DNA of 64,000 nucleotides from Margaritifera margaritifera (taxonomy: Eukaryota > Mollusca > Bivalvia > Unionida > Margaritiferidae), in assembly GCA_029931535.1 (NCBI GenBank), contig JAQPZY010000646.1, positions 216,001 to 280,000 on the forward strand, read 5' to 3'. A program made the translations under genes and the position numbers. Of this stretch, positions 1 through 12,341 are shown one piece after another (the stretch's first letter is position 1; each line of letters begins with the position of its first letter). A model generated the notes under the pieces. That model was not told where the DNA came from and did no database searches. It saw only the letters and a program-made list of their open reading frames with translations.

Positions 1-750
1 AGTTGGTCCTAAATGGAAATGATGCGAATCTGATATCCAATATGGTCACTTTGGCAGCCATCTTAAAAATCTTGTTGTTGTTACTTCTCCAAAACGGAAA
101 GTCATATCAGCATGGTGTTTTCACCAGAAGACTTCTTATAATGTCTTGTTGGTCCAAAATTAAATGTTGCTGATCTGACGTCCAATATGGTCACCATGGT
201 GACCATCTTGAAAATCTTGTTATCGCTACTCCACTTAAATGGAAAGTTATTTTGACATGGAGTTTTCATCAAAAGGGTTCTTATGGTGTCTAGTTGGTCC
301 TTAATGAAAATGATGCTACCAACCCTCAATGTGGCTACCATGCTGGCCATCTTGAAAATGTTATTATGTTGACTCCTCCCAAATAGATGGCTATATCAAC
401 ATTGGGTTTTCACCAATAGACTTCTTATGATACCTAGCTGGTCCTAGATGAAAATGGTTCCAATGGTACATCCACAATAGCTGTCTTGAAAATCTTGTCA
501 CTGCTCCACCAGAATGGAAGGTGAAATTGACATGAGATTTTCACCAAAAGACTTCTAATGATGTATGCTTGGTGCTAAATGAAAATGGTGCCAATCTGAC
601 AGCAGCTTATTTGAAAATCATATTACCATTGAAGAATATCAGAGATGGTTTCAACACTCAACAGTTAAAAGGAAGAAATGGTCTTGTCTTGAATTCATGG
701 CAATTCTTTTTGGCCAGTAGAGCGTCAGTCCCTTTGAAGGACTCTTGTTA
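1..750 (+). repeat. Tandem-core repeat (helitron-like), 5' cut by window
   Basis: About four degenerate ~145-bp monomers, each carrying phrases such as TTGGTCCTAAATG, CATCTTGAAAATCTTG and TTTTCACCAAAAGACTTCT, are followed by a unique tail (about 631-750). The tail reads GAATATCAGAGATGGTTTC and ends in an imperfect hairpin AGTCCCTTTGAAGGACT followed by CTTGTT. The same tail closes the copies at 7.8, 10.4, 20.3, 28.0 and 32.3 kb, so it is a family feature. Head, tandem core and tail with a 3' hairpin is the layout known for non-autonomous helitron relatives and the bivalve 'pearl' elements; assignment to either is inference. Confidence 0.75.
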
Positions 751-783
751 TATGTCTTATGTGTTTTATGTTGTGTCATTAAA

Positions 784-985
784 ATAGCTCATCTTGAGCT
801 AGTGCTATTATTAGCTGTACTGGTTATGCAATTGCGTTTTGTCCGTCACCTGTCTGTTGTCTGTCTGACAGTCCATTGTCCGTTAGTAGAAATTCTACTC
901 CCAAACTATTTGGAGGATTGCCATGAAACTTGACAAACACATTCATCTCAAAGTCTAGTTGGTCCTACATGAAAATAGTGCTGAA
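784..985 (+). repeat. Head fragment of a tandem-core repeat
   Basis: This piece resembles the head module of the family at 8864 and 30531: an opening AGCTC stretch, a GTCCGTCACC/GTCTGTC-rich part, then CAAACTATTTGGAGGATTG and a first TTGGTCCTACATGAAAAT phrase. It breaks off after one partial monomer. It starts directly after the tail of the preceding copy. Confidence 0.55.
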
Positions 986-2370
986 CCATTAGACTTGTCA
1001 GTAAACAAATAATACAAATAAGAATTGTATTTATACTTCCACTGATATGCGAAACAGGTCATAGAGACCTAGAGGTAAAAGGAAGATGTCACTGATGAAG
1101 AGCAGTACACTTTGTCAGTGGACCATCAAATATTAAAACATCAGCCGATTGCTGAATGGTTAATTGTGGCTAATTAGGAAATGCCTGAGAGATCGGATCT
1201 AATTATCCATGGCTTGAGAAAGCTTGGCTTGTGTAATTCTGCAATTTCTGGATTATTTACTTGACAACTGTTTGTGTACCAGGAGACTTGATTGAGATGA
1301 CATTTTTTCAGTGGTTTTCTTTCAAAATCGGTAAAGTGTGAGCTTTAGTACTGTGTTATAATTAGTGTATACACATAGTGTTTAATTAACACTTGTGCTT
1401 CAAACAATAGTTTTAGTATTTTACAGTCTTGTTCCTTTTGGATTAAAAATGTGTGTTGATAAAATGAAACATGCTTTCAGGAGAATTTAAAGTTTGCTTC
1501 ATGTAATTATAATTGCATATATGTTTTGTGGAGATTATTCATTCAGATCACTGCTGTGGTTAAATCTTAAATCAGAGAATTGCAGGGAATAAAGCAAGTG
1601 CAGTTATTTTATACAAGTATTTTTGACAGCAGTTTCACATAAATGAAGGAACGATGTAAATAAGCGTTAAAGCTAATTTTTGTAGATCACTTCATTATTT
1701 GTTTTTTAATTTTCAATAATACTAGTACTTAATTACTTTATGCTTTTCTCTTTTATTTCTATCCTTACTGATCTCACAACACATCGATTTGGGCTGTGAG
1801 TGGAACCAACACTCATTAGATACTGTATGCATACATGTGAACTGGAACAATATAAAATGCTTTATAATCCTTTTTATAATTTGTTTCCAAATGAGTCAGA
1901 ATCAAACAAACATGTGTAAAAGATGATATTTTATTACAGTAATCAAGTGGAATTAACAGATGGCTGAGCTCTTTTGATTGCTAGGAATGTATCATTAAGA
2001 TTCTGGAGGTAGGAATTCTGCATCACATGTGGCTCTTTTTTTTACTGGGTCTTTAAATTTGTGGTTAGATGCAACCACAGAATCCATGAAAATAGATATC
2101 CCACAAAAAATAGTTAAACCTCAGTATCACTGGTTTTCTTGTCCATATTTCATTTAGTCAGCCTGTTCAGTAATCACATGCAAAGAAGTTAAACGCTTCA
2201 ATATAGTAAGATCATTAACATGAAATATACATACCAATAAATGAAACAGGATAAACGGGAAAGAGATAGAACTGTTTGATTTAAATAAAAGAAAAAAAGA
2301 CCTAATTAGAATCAATTCTTATTTTTTGTGTGTCTGATTATGCAGGTTGGGTTAATGTTCATTCCAACAA
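986..2370. other. Unassigned AT-rich sequence
   Basis: I see no open frame with coding character, no RNA gene and no repeat related to others in the window. It lies upstream of the first recognised host exon and may be intronic or intergenic. Confidence 0.5.
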
Positions 2371-2562
2371 TTGGTTTGGTTTGGTGCTTTACCACACAGA
2401 AACACAAGTAAGTCACTTAGTTCTAAGGCAGTTGCAGTAAAGTTCTTTGCCCATGGACACACCATGGTAGCTGACCTGGGATGATCCAATGGTAGGATTT
2501 GAACCTGCAACTTTTGATCACAAGTCCATCTTGCTAACTACTGAGCCACTGTGCCTTCTAAT
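2371..2562 (-). mobile_element. tRNA-derived SINE
   Basis: Reverse-strand copy of the family at 36767 and 60380. Read on the minus strand it begins with a tRNA-like head (GTGGCTCAGTAGTTAGCA as A box, GGTTCAAATCC as B box), continues through CTACCATGGTGTGTCC and ends in a body containing CTTGTGTTTC and a CAAACCAAACCAA tail. The internal A and B boxes would be the RNA polymerase III promoter. The three copies differ by many substitutions, so the family is old. Confidence 0.8.
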
Positions 2563-3879
2563 TCCAGGAAAAGCACAAGATATAATATATAAAGCACTAA
2601 TCAAATTATCATTGAGGATCTTGCAATAAGAAGAAAATTATTATACATGTATTGAGCTTTTGCCTTGTATAGGGACATGTAATTATCGGAAAAAGAAAAT
2701 ATATATATTGTTAACACGTAACTGTCATGAGATTTGGTATTGGATAAAGACAGAAAGATATTTTTGACAAAAATTCTTTGAGTGTATGCAATAGAAGAAA
2801 TGTAAATATATTAAAAAAAATATGTACATTTTTCTCTGTAGATAGTAGGGGACTACCTTTCAGTAATAATGCAACGTTATCATTATGATCCAATACATTA
2901 GTATTTCTCAATGCAGTATAATTGTTATATAACAATATAATGACCTCCAGTGTCAAGTTGGCAACAATTACATGTATATTCATTTCTAATATGATTAGAA
3001 TAAAGATCATAATTTTAATGAACTGCATCCCATTCTAAGTCTAGAATGCACGATTTGAGTTTGGCGAATACCTGAAGAAAAGTATTTAGGAACATTATTT
3101 AAGTCTCTATTTTTACAATATCAAAACATGGTAAGAAAAGTACAAGTTTTGATCTGATCAAGGAGAAGATCCATTCTTTTACAGCTGTCAGTACTAAAGC
3201 ACGTTAATACATTTGTTCTGCAAAACAAACTTCTGAATTATTATTTCTTAATTGGCAATTAGCTATTTGGCTTAGTTTACGTATTAGGAACAAAGACATG
3301 GAGATAAGATTGGACAATATTGTGAACCATTTTGAGGAAAGTTGCCATTCTGTGCTTATTGAGTCTAGCAGCTATACTGTAGCTTTTTTTTTATACACTT
3401 TTCTTCCAGTTTTTTTCAGCTGAAGCAGATCTTTGTGGCATCAGTAACAGTATATTCTGCTGCAATTTGTAATTGTTCTATTTCCTCTTCTTGTAGTGCA
3501 GCTGTCCCATAGCATATTATAATACAGGTTTAAATGCCAATTAAAGTCTTCCAAATGATATTCTATCTAACTTCAATTAGAGTCCTTGAAGGACATTGAT
3601 TTTTTGTCATGCCATTTTAGGTATTTCTGTTGTATGAGTATGCCAGTGGCCATTACTATCAAAATGTAAATCAAGATGCTTGTGACAGATGACATCCTGA
3701 ATTTGTATATTGTACATGAACAAGGTTGGATGAAATTGAGGGACACATTTTTTTGTAACAATCGTACTTTTTGGTATGCTGGGCTTAAAATTTACCAACT
3801 GTCTTGCCCATATGCATATTTAATTTAAATCACTATTTAGAATATTTGCCATCATGACTGAATCTTCAACTACACTATA
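2563..3879. other. Unassigned AT-rich sequence
   Basis: No gene, RNA or shared repeat recognised. Short open frames on the minus strand (2711-3028 and 3573-3798) lack codon character and similarity to any family I know. Confidence 0.45.
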
Positions 3880-4480
3880 CACCGTTCCTTTTTTTAGCAT
3901 TCCCCGACAACATGCACACCCGCTTATAATGCAGAGGCATTTGTGGGTCCCATTTATTTCTTATAAGTAAGGCAAGCAATAGGCTTTTGTTTGCTTAACA
4001 TTAAAAAATTGCATTTCAAATTTGTAAAGTAAGCTTAGTGTATCACTCTTTTATTGTTGACAGCAGTTGTTAGTGTGTGGAAATTTGCGATCAAAATCCT
4101 GAAATTTTAATATGAAATCATTTATTTTTAAGATTTTCTTTAACAAAAATATTGTCGGAATGAATAACACAATATACTGCAAAGTGTTGATCAGTGAAAA
4201 TGTTGGAAATGCTTACTGGTGGGAACACTGGAAGAAATAAATGCCAAGTAAAGATGTCATGGCAAGTGAAATTCATGTTTTTTCTTTTTCTTTTTTAATT
4301 TAGTTTCAGTGTATTCATCATAAATGTGACACTCTCTTCCGTTCAAGCATGAAAAGAGTCCATCGACTGTCATGGCAATCCACATTAAGCACTTTTGTGA
4401 GAACCTAATTAAGTTCTTACTAAGCAGCTAAGCTGGATTTATTTTTAAGAACTATTGAGTACTTAATGGTCCTTTGACAT
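3880..4480 (+). mobile_element. pogo-like MITE, decayed copy
   Basis: The left end follows a TA dinucleotide and reads CACCGTTCC, then CACCCGCTTATAATGCAG. The body matches the elements at 35259-36182 (reverse) and 38811 onward: shared blocks include GCGATCAAAA, CTTACTGGTGGGAACACT, CATCATAAATGTGACA and TTTGTGAGAACCTAATTAAG. The right end is not visible. Assignment to a pogo-type family rests on the transposase fragment in the 38.8-kb copy. Confidence 0.65.
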
Positions 4481-4849
4481 GATGACACCAGCTAACTAAC
4501 AGGTTAATGGTCTCAGTCAATCAGAATACATGAATTGTGCTGACATAACAGTATTGTCTGTGTAGGGTTAGCCCAATTTCTTGTTAGAATCACACTCCAT
4601 AGACAATTCTGAAGTTTTTGCCTTTGGCTAACCTGAATATTGTTCTTCAAAATTTGCATGACACATTTAAAAATAACTTGCAAATTCTAATAAAACGCAC
4701 GTTTTTGTCTTTTTATCTTTTTTTTCAGTCGATTTAAAAAAATCCAGATGTAGTGTTCTGGATCCATGTGATTGCTATGTGCCAACTGTTTTTATAATGT
4801 ACAAATAATATAGGGTTGTACTCTATCATTATCATGTGCTATTGACAAA

Positions 4850-5560
4850 GAAATGTATGTTGACGTTTAAAATGTTGATCATTACTGAAATGGACTTCAG
4901 CTATTACTTTCTGAGAACACATTTCCAGGTAGCTTTGAAAGTATTCAAATAGCAGTCCAGATGTGCCTGGTTCTCTTAGTTTATGATATAATTTCTTGTG
5001 CTATACCCAGACAAAAGCCTTGTATTGCAAGAAAAACAGTTTTCACTTACTCACCATTATCAATTGCTTTAAAAAAGGTATTGTAAATATCAGTTAATTG
5101 AAATACTGTTGAGACTTTTGGTGTAAAACCAGATTGTTGGGAAGGATGTTATTAATGGTCAAGGAATTAAAGTTCTTGAAACACACTTTTCAAATACCTT
5201 TCTGGTAGGTCTTTTTTTGTTGTTGCTATACATGGACAGTCTCCATTATTTACTGGGATATCATGAGCTTCTATCATATAAGGATGTTTAAGCATTAATG
5301 AGAGAGGACCAACAATTTCTTTGGCTCCTCTTTTAAAACCTTGGGGTGAATTGCATCAGACTACCACATGTTTTAGATGTATCCAAGCTTTTCAAAAGCT
5401 TGAGAATTTTGGCAGGAGAAATGGGTATGTTACAAAGAATTGCAGGAGAGATACCTTTTGTTGGAAGAGAAGCATAGGTATGCTGGACATTTGTATTATT
5501 AATAAGTATTGAATAAAGTGTACTTTCTCTTCAGCAACGGAAAAAAATGTCTATCATTCT
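4850..5560 (-). pseudogene. Non-LTR retrotransposon reverse transcriptase relic
   Basis: Minus-strand translation in shifting frames follows the order of a jockey/CR1-type reverse transcriptase: a linker with LKSLDTSK, then HPKVLKE (the usual 'DGI-P-VLKE' region), QSGFTPK, a stretch like LTDIYNTFFKAIDNG, then FVWV-HKKLYHKLREPG and SGLLFEYFQSYLE. These match the palm region up to the Asp-bearing motif (the 'SKAFD' element is corrupted to KAFVWV). Several stops and frameshifts make it non-functional. No poly(A) tail or 5' end is recognisable. The family is clear from motif order; the clade is inference. Confidence 0.7.
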
Positions 5561-5729
5561 GACACAATTATGCAGGTTGGACCATGACTGTTAGTTTCAA
5601 GGGTTTTGCTGAATTTGTAGTATGGCAATACTTAGGACATAAAGCACTTTTTAAAGGTTTAAAAATGTAAAGGAATGAAACATGAAACTTTAACCCTTTG
5701 TGTCAGATGCTCCATGCAACTGATATTTT

Positions 5730-6478
5730 TAGCTCTCCTGTTCATAATGATAAGTATGGTGCTGTATCTGTTGTCCTTTGTCTGTCCATCCATCAACATT
5801 TGCTTCTTACCATGAATGACATGTTTTTGATCTGATTTTGACTGTACTTGGATTATGCACTTGTATCTTCAAGATCTTGGAAAAGTTTGATAATGTGCAA
5901 GATCTATGCATATTAGGGAGATGATTTTGCATCTGATTGGCTGAGATTGTTACCTCTTTGGAGGCTGTATTTCTGATCCTGTTTTGATCAAACTTAGAAT
6001 ATTACTTATATCATCAAGAAATGGGACAATTTCAATAATGAGCAAGACACATATTAATGAGATGATCTTGCATCAGATTGGCTGATCTTGTTACCATTCT
6101 GGAAGCCATATTTCTGATCTGATTTTAATGTAACTTGGAATGTGAGCTTATATCATCAAGCTCTTGGATGAATTCAATAGTGATTGAGATCCATGCATAT
6201 TAATGACGTGATTTTCAGTTTTTTTTTACCATTCTGGAAGCAATATTTCTGATCAGATTTTGATGAAACTTGGAATATAGGTTTATATGATCAAAATCTT
6301 GCATGAGTTAGTAAGAAGCAAGATCTATGCATATTAATGAGGTGATCTTGCAACTGATTAGCTCAACTTGTTACTACACTAAAGACTATTTTGATCCAGT
6401 TTTGAGTAAACTTGGTAAAAAGACTTAAATCATGAAGGTGTCAAGTGCATTTTATTATGAGCAAGATCTGCACATAAT
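5730..6478 (+). repeat. Degenerate ~140-bp tandem array
   Basis: Four to five monomers share CATATTAATGAGATGAT, TGCATCAGATTGGCTGA, TTGTTACCATTCTGGAAGC and GATCTGATTTTGATG. Recurrences of the CATATTA phrase near 5907, 6052, 6197 and 6330 give a period near 140 bp. The array starts with TAGCTCTCCTG and a TCTGTCCATCC-rich head reminiscent of the head of the 145-bp family, so the two families may be related in architecture. The MITE at 6479 interrupts it. Confidence 0.75.
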
Positions 6479-7281
6479 CAGTGTTGCACCTGGGATCCTA
6501 AGGGCTGGGGACACTGTGTCCCCAGTCATCCAGATTTGGGGGACACCCAACAGTAAAATAGTTGATAGTGCTTACTAGTAGTGCTGGTTGATAGTGCTTA
6601 CTAGTAGTGCTGAACAAATTAGATCTTCTTATTTGCTTTGACAGTTTTGCCACCTGAACTTCGTTGTTTGCATTGTACTGTCATTTTTTCCTTGGACTTT
6701 TACCTGATACATTATTGTAATCATTTTATCAAGTGCTGAAGTACTCGTAACTTGTGAAAACATTAACATGTTTGAATATCTGGTTCACTTGAAATTAACT
6801 GCACTATGGAATTTTCCATTCAGGATCTTCGTCTCATTTAACTGTTCACTCATTATCTACCAGCATTTATTATAATGATTCCCATTTTTCTCAGTTATTT
6901 TTCTTTTAAAATTAGGAATTCATTGATTGAATGACAAATTGTGTATTTGCATAAATTTAGTCCCTTTTGACATTAATTCAACCTTGAAATAAATTAAATC
7001 TTCGCCACCACAGAGGTGCCTTCAACCTCAAAAATACTTTAGTGACCGACAAAGACTTGACATTGCAACTTGGCATACTACCACAAATCTTTAATATTTG
7101 GATTGCCAAATATGTTTTAAAACGGATATTAATTGCCATTTTACACTTTTTATCACCTCTGCCAACTAAAGAAAAGTAGAAGGTGTAGCTTTAAAAAAAG
7201 TCCTGACTAAAAAGCGATTTGGGGGACATAGGACAAAAAGTTGCAGGAAACCCATGATCGCACATTCAAGGTACAACCCTG
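6479..7281. mobile_element. hAT-type MITE with 8-bp target duplication
   Basis: An 803-bp insertion flanked by a perfect 8-bp direct repeat CACATAAT (6471-6478 and 7282-7289). Its ends are inverted: CAGTGTTGCACCT on the left and, reading inward from the right, CAGGGTTGTACCT (11 of 13 identical). Both ends also carry the phrase GATTTGGGGGACA in opposite contexts. Eight-base duplications with CAG-starting inverted repeats are the hAT superfamily signature. There is no transposase frame, so it would have been mobilised in trans. Confidence 0.88.
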
Positions 7282-7614
7282 CACATAATAATGAAATTCA
7301 TCATAGTTATAAATAGTTCTCAAATCGTATGCAATGTGATCAGTTTTTTCATAATATATATGTCTTCTCTCTAAATAAAACCAAGGGAAGTAATGTGATA
7401 TTGACTCCGAGAATCACAGGTTTGAGTTACAGAGATCTTCCCCTTTTACAAACTATGCAAACAAGATTAAAAAATTTAGAATAATAGATATGTAAATGTC
7501 AATAGAAAAGTTTATAAAATGAGGAAAACAATACACCTTAGGAATTAAACTGAATAATTTGTCATTTATAACTGAATAAAAAGTATAAGATCAAAATATT
7601 GCTAGAGAAAATGT

Positions 7615-7935
7615 ATATTTGCAAATGAAAATGATGCCGATCTGACATCTAGCATGGCCACCATGGTGGTCATCTTGAAAATCTTGTTATCACTACTCCT
7701 CCTGAATGGATGGTCATTTCCACATGGGGTTTTCACCAAAAGACTGCTAATGAGGTCTAGTTACACCTTAATTAAAATAGTGCTGATCTTACATCCAATG
7801 TGGCCACCATAGTGGCTACATTGAAAATCTTATTACTGAAAAATGTCCGATGGTTTGAACACTAAGCAGTTAAAAAGAAGAAATGATCTTAATTTGAATT
7901 TCTGGAAATTCTTTTCACCCAGTACGGTGTCATTC
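7615..7935 (+). repeat. Tandem-core repeat, two monomers plus tail
   Basis: Two ~145-bp monomers (phrases GATCTGACATCTAGCATGG and CATCTTGAAAATCTTG) run into the family tail GATGGTTTGAACACTAAGCA and TTTCTGGAAATTC. The terminal hairpin is degraded. The 5' head is missing. Confidence 0.7.
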
Positions 7936-8556
7936 TTGTTTTGGTTATCACATGTATTGTGCATTATTTTATGGCATCTCGTATAGTACCCAACATTTTG
8001 TGGAAATTAATATTTTGATTTTAGCTTATAATTAAAAAAAAATACCCCAATATGTTTTTCTCCTTAACACTTCCAGATTAATTACCAAAAATAAAGAAAT
8101 GCATGGGCTTAACAGATGCTACCTCCCCCCCTCCCCCCAAATGAATTATAATCAATTCATGCAAAATCCATGTGACTCTGTAGACTAAAAATAAAAGCTT
8201 TGTCTGTAAACTTCACTTTTAAACTTCTTGATGACTTTTTGGTTATGAGCAACAGACTATGCATGTTAATTATGCCATTATTTTTGGAAAGAATTTTTAT
8301 TGGGATATAGTAAAATAGGTAAAATTGACATGATATCATGTTTGGGAGATAGTTTACATAGCACATGTTCTTAAAATATTGCAAAAGCCTGCTGAGTGAA
8401 ATAGCCAATTGTTAAGTTATATAAAGGTGAGTGATATAAGGCCCATTTGGGCCTCTTTTTATATTAAAGACCCAATACTTAGCATGTAACTTTGCTGATT
8501 TCAGGAAGAGTAAAATCACTAATTATGATGATTAATCATTATATTCAAATTTTCAG

Positions 8557-8701
8557 GCCACGACAAGAAGACAACCTGAAGATAACACAACACAGAATGA
8601 CCCTAACAAGGAGGCATTGATAAAACCTTTACAGGATATTTCCATTAAATTCAAGAAAGAGAATATTAAGGATAATGGTGACACAACTGAGGTTGCACGA
8701 G
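8557..8701 (+). CDS. Internal exon of an unidentified host gene (exon a)
   Basis: The segment is preceded by a pyrimidine-leaning tract ending TTTTCAG and followed by GTAAATG, a good GT/AG exon. Only one of three forward frames is open: it starts at phase 0 (ATTRRQPEDNT...) and leaves one base (phase 1) at the donor. The 48 codons are hydrophilic and lysine/asparagine-rich, with QDISIKFKKENIKDNG in the middle. The phase fits the exon at 28294, where the split codon becomes GGT (Gly). No protein family is recognised and no upstream exon is found in the window. Antisense open frames here are shadows. Support is structural only; a transcript would settle it. Confidence 0.6.
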
Positions 8702-8828
8702 GTAAATGATTTTCACTATGAGCTGTAGCTTTGCTCATGAAGCTAGAATTTAGTACAAATACTTTAAGTTAAATCACGCACCAACAGGAAGACTTAATGT
8801 ATTCATCACAATATAAAGAAAGTTGTTA

Positions 8829-8850
8829 TTATTATTATTATTATTGTTGT
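8829..8850. repeat. (TTA)n microsatellite
   Basis: Seven or so TTA/ATT units in the intron just downstream of the exon at 8557. Confidence 0.9.
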
Positions 8851-8863
8851 TAAAGCTACTTTT

Positions 8864-10512
8864 TAGCTCTACTGATCATAGACCAGAAGATCTTATGGGA
8901 AGGTCCGTTGTCCATTGTCCCTCTGTCAGCACAAATTTATTATTGTGACTCCTCCTAAACTACTTAGAGGATTGTCATGAAACTTTCCACACTCATTCAT
9001 CTCAAGGTCCAACATAGAGCAACCTTGAAAAGTCCTTGAATTAAACAGGTTGCCTTGAAAACTCCTTGAATGTTAAAAAAGTTGGTTTTATCCTTGAATT
9101 ATCCTTGAATTTCTTGAAAAAAACATTGAATTTTTTCCCAGATTCCTTGAATTTATCTTAGGGAATCCAAAACATTCAGACCAATTACTGAATAAAATAT
9201 GTCACTTTTTACATTCAGAATGTTTGTTATTTATGTGATTTAGAAAAACGATGAATGGGATAAATGACACAACACGGGTTGTTACCAGATGAAGTAGCAC
9301 CCCTTAGTGGTGCAATGATTAATTATGAGGTTTTTCTTCTGCTTTTGTACCTGTTCATGGAGTGACAAACAACATACGGAGAAAGTTAAATTTCCATAAT
9401 ACTCCATGAACAATTTTGGAAGTTCTTGAAAAGTCATTGAAAACAAACTCTTGGGGGCTGTATGAACCATATTTAGTTGGTCCTAAATGAAAATGGTACC
9501 ACTTGGGCACCCAATATGGCTGCCACAATGGTCGTCTTGAAATCTTGATTTTGCTACTGTTCCTGAATGGATGGTTATATCATTGGCTTCTCAATAAAAA
9601 ACTGACGTCTAGTTGGTCCTAAATGAAAATGGTGCTGACCTGCCATGGCAACCATTTTGAAAATCTTCTTATCACTGCTCCTCCTGAATAGAAAATCATA
9701 TTGGTAATGGAGTTTTCACCAGAAGACTTCCTATGATGTCATGTTGGTCCTAAATGAAAATAGTGCTGATCTGACCCCCAATATGGCAACCATCTTGAAA
9801 ATCTTACTATTGCTTAATCTCCTTAATGGATGGTCATAACGACATGGGATTTCCCCCAAAAGATTTCTTATCATGTCTAGTTGGTCCTAAATATAAATGG
9901 TGCCGATCTGACCTCCATTATGACTACCATTGCATCCATCTTGAAAATCTTGTTCTCATTACTCCTCCAAAATGGAAAGTGATATCAACATGGGGTTTTC
10001 GCGAGAAGACTCCGTATGGTGTCTAGCTGGTCCTAAATGAAAATGATATCAAAATGGCCACCATGTCATCCATGTTGAAAAACTTGTTTTGTTACTCCCC
10101 CAGAAATGATGGCCATATCAACATTGGTTTTTCGCCAAAATACTTTTTATGATATCTAGTTGGTCCTAAATAAAAAAAATGTTGGTGCCAATCTTTCATT
10201 CAGAATGCCTGCCACAATAGCCATCTTGAAAATCTTTTTTTCTCTACTTATTCTGAATGGATGGTCATACTGACCTGGCGCTTTAAAGAAAAAACTTATA
10301 ATGATGTCTAGTAGGTATTAAATGAAAATGGTGCCAATCTTATATCCAATATAGCTGTCAAAGCAGCCAATTTGAAAATCTTACCATTCAAAAATATCAT
10401 AGATGGTTTCAGCATTCAGTGGTTAAAAATACTAAACTTTTATCATGGATTCTTGGAAATTCCTTTCAGCCAGTGGAGTGTTGATCCCTTTGAGGGTCTC
10501 TGGTTTCTGTAC
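8864..10512 (+). mobile_element. Complete tandem-core repeat (head, core, tail)
   Basis: The head (8864-9009) starts TAGCTCTACTG, has a near-palindrome TGATCATAGACCAG, then GTCC-rich sequence and CTAAACTACTTAGAGGATTG. Six or more ~145-bp monomers follow (9475-10370; TTGGTCCTAAATGAAAATGG at intervals), then the family tail (about 10371-10512) with a weak hairpin around GATCCCTTTGAGGGTC. A 465-bp insertion at 9010-9474 separates head from core. No protein is encoded; open frames in either strand are by-products of the monomer. Helitron-like classification is inferred from the end structures. Confidence 0.7.
9010..9474. mobile_element. Insertion rich in CCTTGAA repeats
   Basis: This block interrupts the head-to-core junction of the repeat at 8864: uninterrupted copies pass directly from 'CTCAAGGTC' to 'TAGTTGGTCC'. 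It contains at least eight CTTGAA motifs, concentrated in its first 150 bp (CCTTGAAAAGTCCTTGAA), and a few near its right end (CTTGAAAAGTCATTGAA). No clear inverted ends or target duplication are seen, so its class is unknown; a non-autonomous DNA transposon is the likeliest reading. Confidence 0.6.
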
Positions 10513-12341
10513 TAAAATGATACTGGTACAACCTCCAAAACGGTTGCCTTGATGGTCATCCTGAAAATCTCTTTATATGGCTATTTCTCCTGAATAGAGC
10601 ATTGTATCGACATGGAATTTTCACTGAAACACTGTAGCAGTATATATGTACAGTACACACATCATGGATTTTGGACTGACCACTCAGTACCATGGTCGTT
10701 TACATGGGGCAAAGGATTAAGCAGAGTTGGGTGTCAACTAGATCTGATGGGCATCCACTCAATATTGTGGGACTCTGTCCTGGATTTTTATGCAGCCCTA
10801 GTTGTTTTTATGGCACCTGTCACTGATTTTATTGCACCCATTGTGTGAATCAACACACTAAGCAAGCAGATATGTGACACCCGGACACTGTAAACATGAC
10901 CATGGCAGATGTCAATTTTGTACCTGTTCCTTTACCTGTACCTGTACAAACTATAGTAACATCACTTGTGGTATTTATCAGAGTTCTGGCTAAGGTATAG
11001 GTACAGATGTATGTGTGTAACATAAAGAAAAAAAAATAACATGTTTTACAATTCTTTGATATCTCCTAATCCCTGCCCCATGAAAGTGTACATGAAAAGA
11101 TTGCGTAGCAATGTCCCTGTTTATCATCTACATGCACCTGCAAGGATACACACATGTAGAAATCTACATTCTGTTGTACATCTAGGAGTACTTCAATGCT
11201 CTTTCTCAATAAATAATTTTTCATAAATATGCTTGTTGTACTGGCTTCTGGTTTTGAATAGTTCCCTTTGACTTTCCATATTTTCCAAGATCCATTTTTA
11301 ACAAATTCTTGAAAGTACTGGTAGTAAAAAAATACAAACGAAAACCTCCATCTTACCACAAATTAAAGTAAGAAAGCTATCATTTATTGCATTTGTCCTT
11401 TAGACAAGATTTGTTAATATGTTTTTATCAAATATACCGTGTATTTACATAATTTACTGAATAAATGTTTGAGCTCTTTTAGAAATGCATAGGCAATAAT
11501 GTTTTACAATGAAGATAAAGGTGAAGACTAATAATTATGATTAATAGTATTACAAATGAACACAGTACTATTTATAATGTTCGTATACGATCAAAAGTAC
11601 TTGTGATATAAAGATCTGTAGCCCAGTATAGTAAAAAGGAATATTCAGACTGTGCTAGAAAATGATCTTCTGTAACCTTATCCATAGACTTCGAAAATGT
11701 TACTAATTGTTATTGAGTATGATCTTTTCTAAATGAGCAGCAATTTCATTTCATCTACACTCAGTTGACAACTGTGTTCTATCAATGGCCTTTCATGTCA
11801 TTAACAGCGATTTTCAAGAAGAAAATCTTTTACAAAAAAGGTGACTTCTTTTGTGGATTTATCATCAGGCACCAACAGAGGTGTAATTTTCTTACTTCAA
11901 AAAGTCAGGTGCTACGAGTGTCAGTTTCCTGCCTTTATTCAACACAAGTTAGCCTGGAAGTACATAAACACAAAGTTCCTAACAGCCATTGGTTGGCATC
12001 CTTGATGCCTAGCTTTGATGTTACTTTTAGCACTGATGTTTCAAAATAAAAATATTATGACAATAACAACTTACACAAAACTTTGCTTTGGGTTGCTTCA
12101 GGCTTCTGTTATCATCAGCAACCTGTAACATTTAAAGATGCATCACTTTAACAGTTAACATAAACAGATCAACATCGTAACTCAGAAAAATGAATGAAGA
12201 GTAAGATTTTGACTTCTAATGTTTATTGTTTTTGTAATACTGTACTGACAATCACTGATTTGGCTTCAAGTTATTATTTAAATTCATACTCAGATGATAT
12301 AAAACAGGATCTAGAATGAACAATGTAGACCATTATCTGCC
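10513..12341. other. Unassigned sequence
   Basis: No coding exon, RNA gene or shared repeat recognised. Several short open frames (10612-10848, 11066-11359, 11765-12049) show no domain or codon character. Confidence 0.45.

Noticed and set aside
5321..5512. 63-codon + strand open frame
   Set aside because: Shadow of the minus-strand LINE reverse transcriptase relic.
8553..8738. 61-codon minus-strand open frame
   Set aside because: Antisense of the host exon at 8557-8701, which has proper splice borders and phase agreement.
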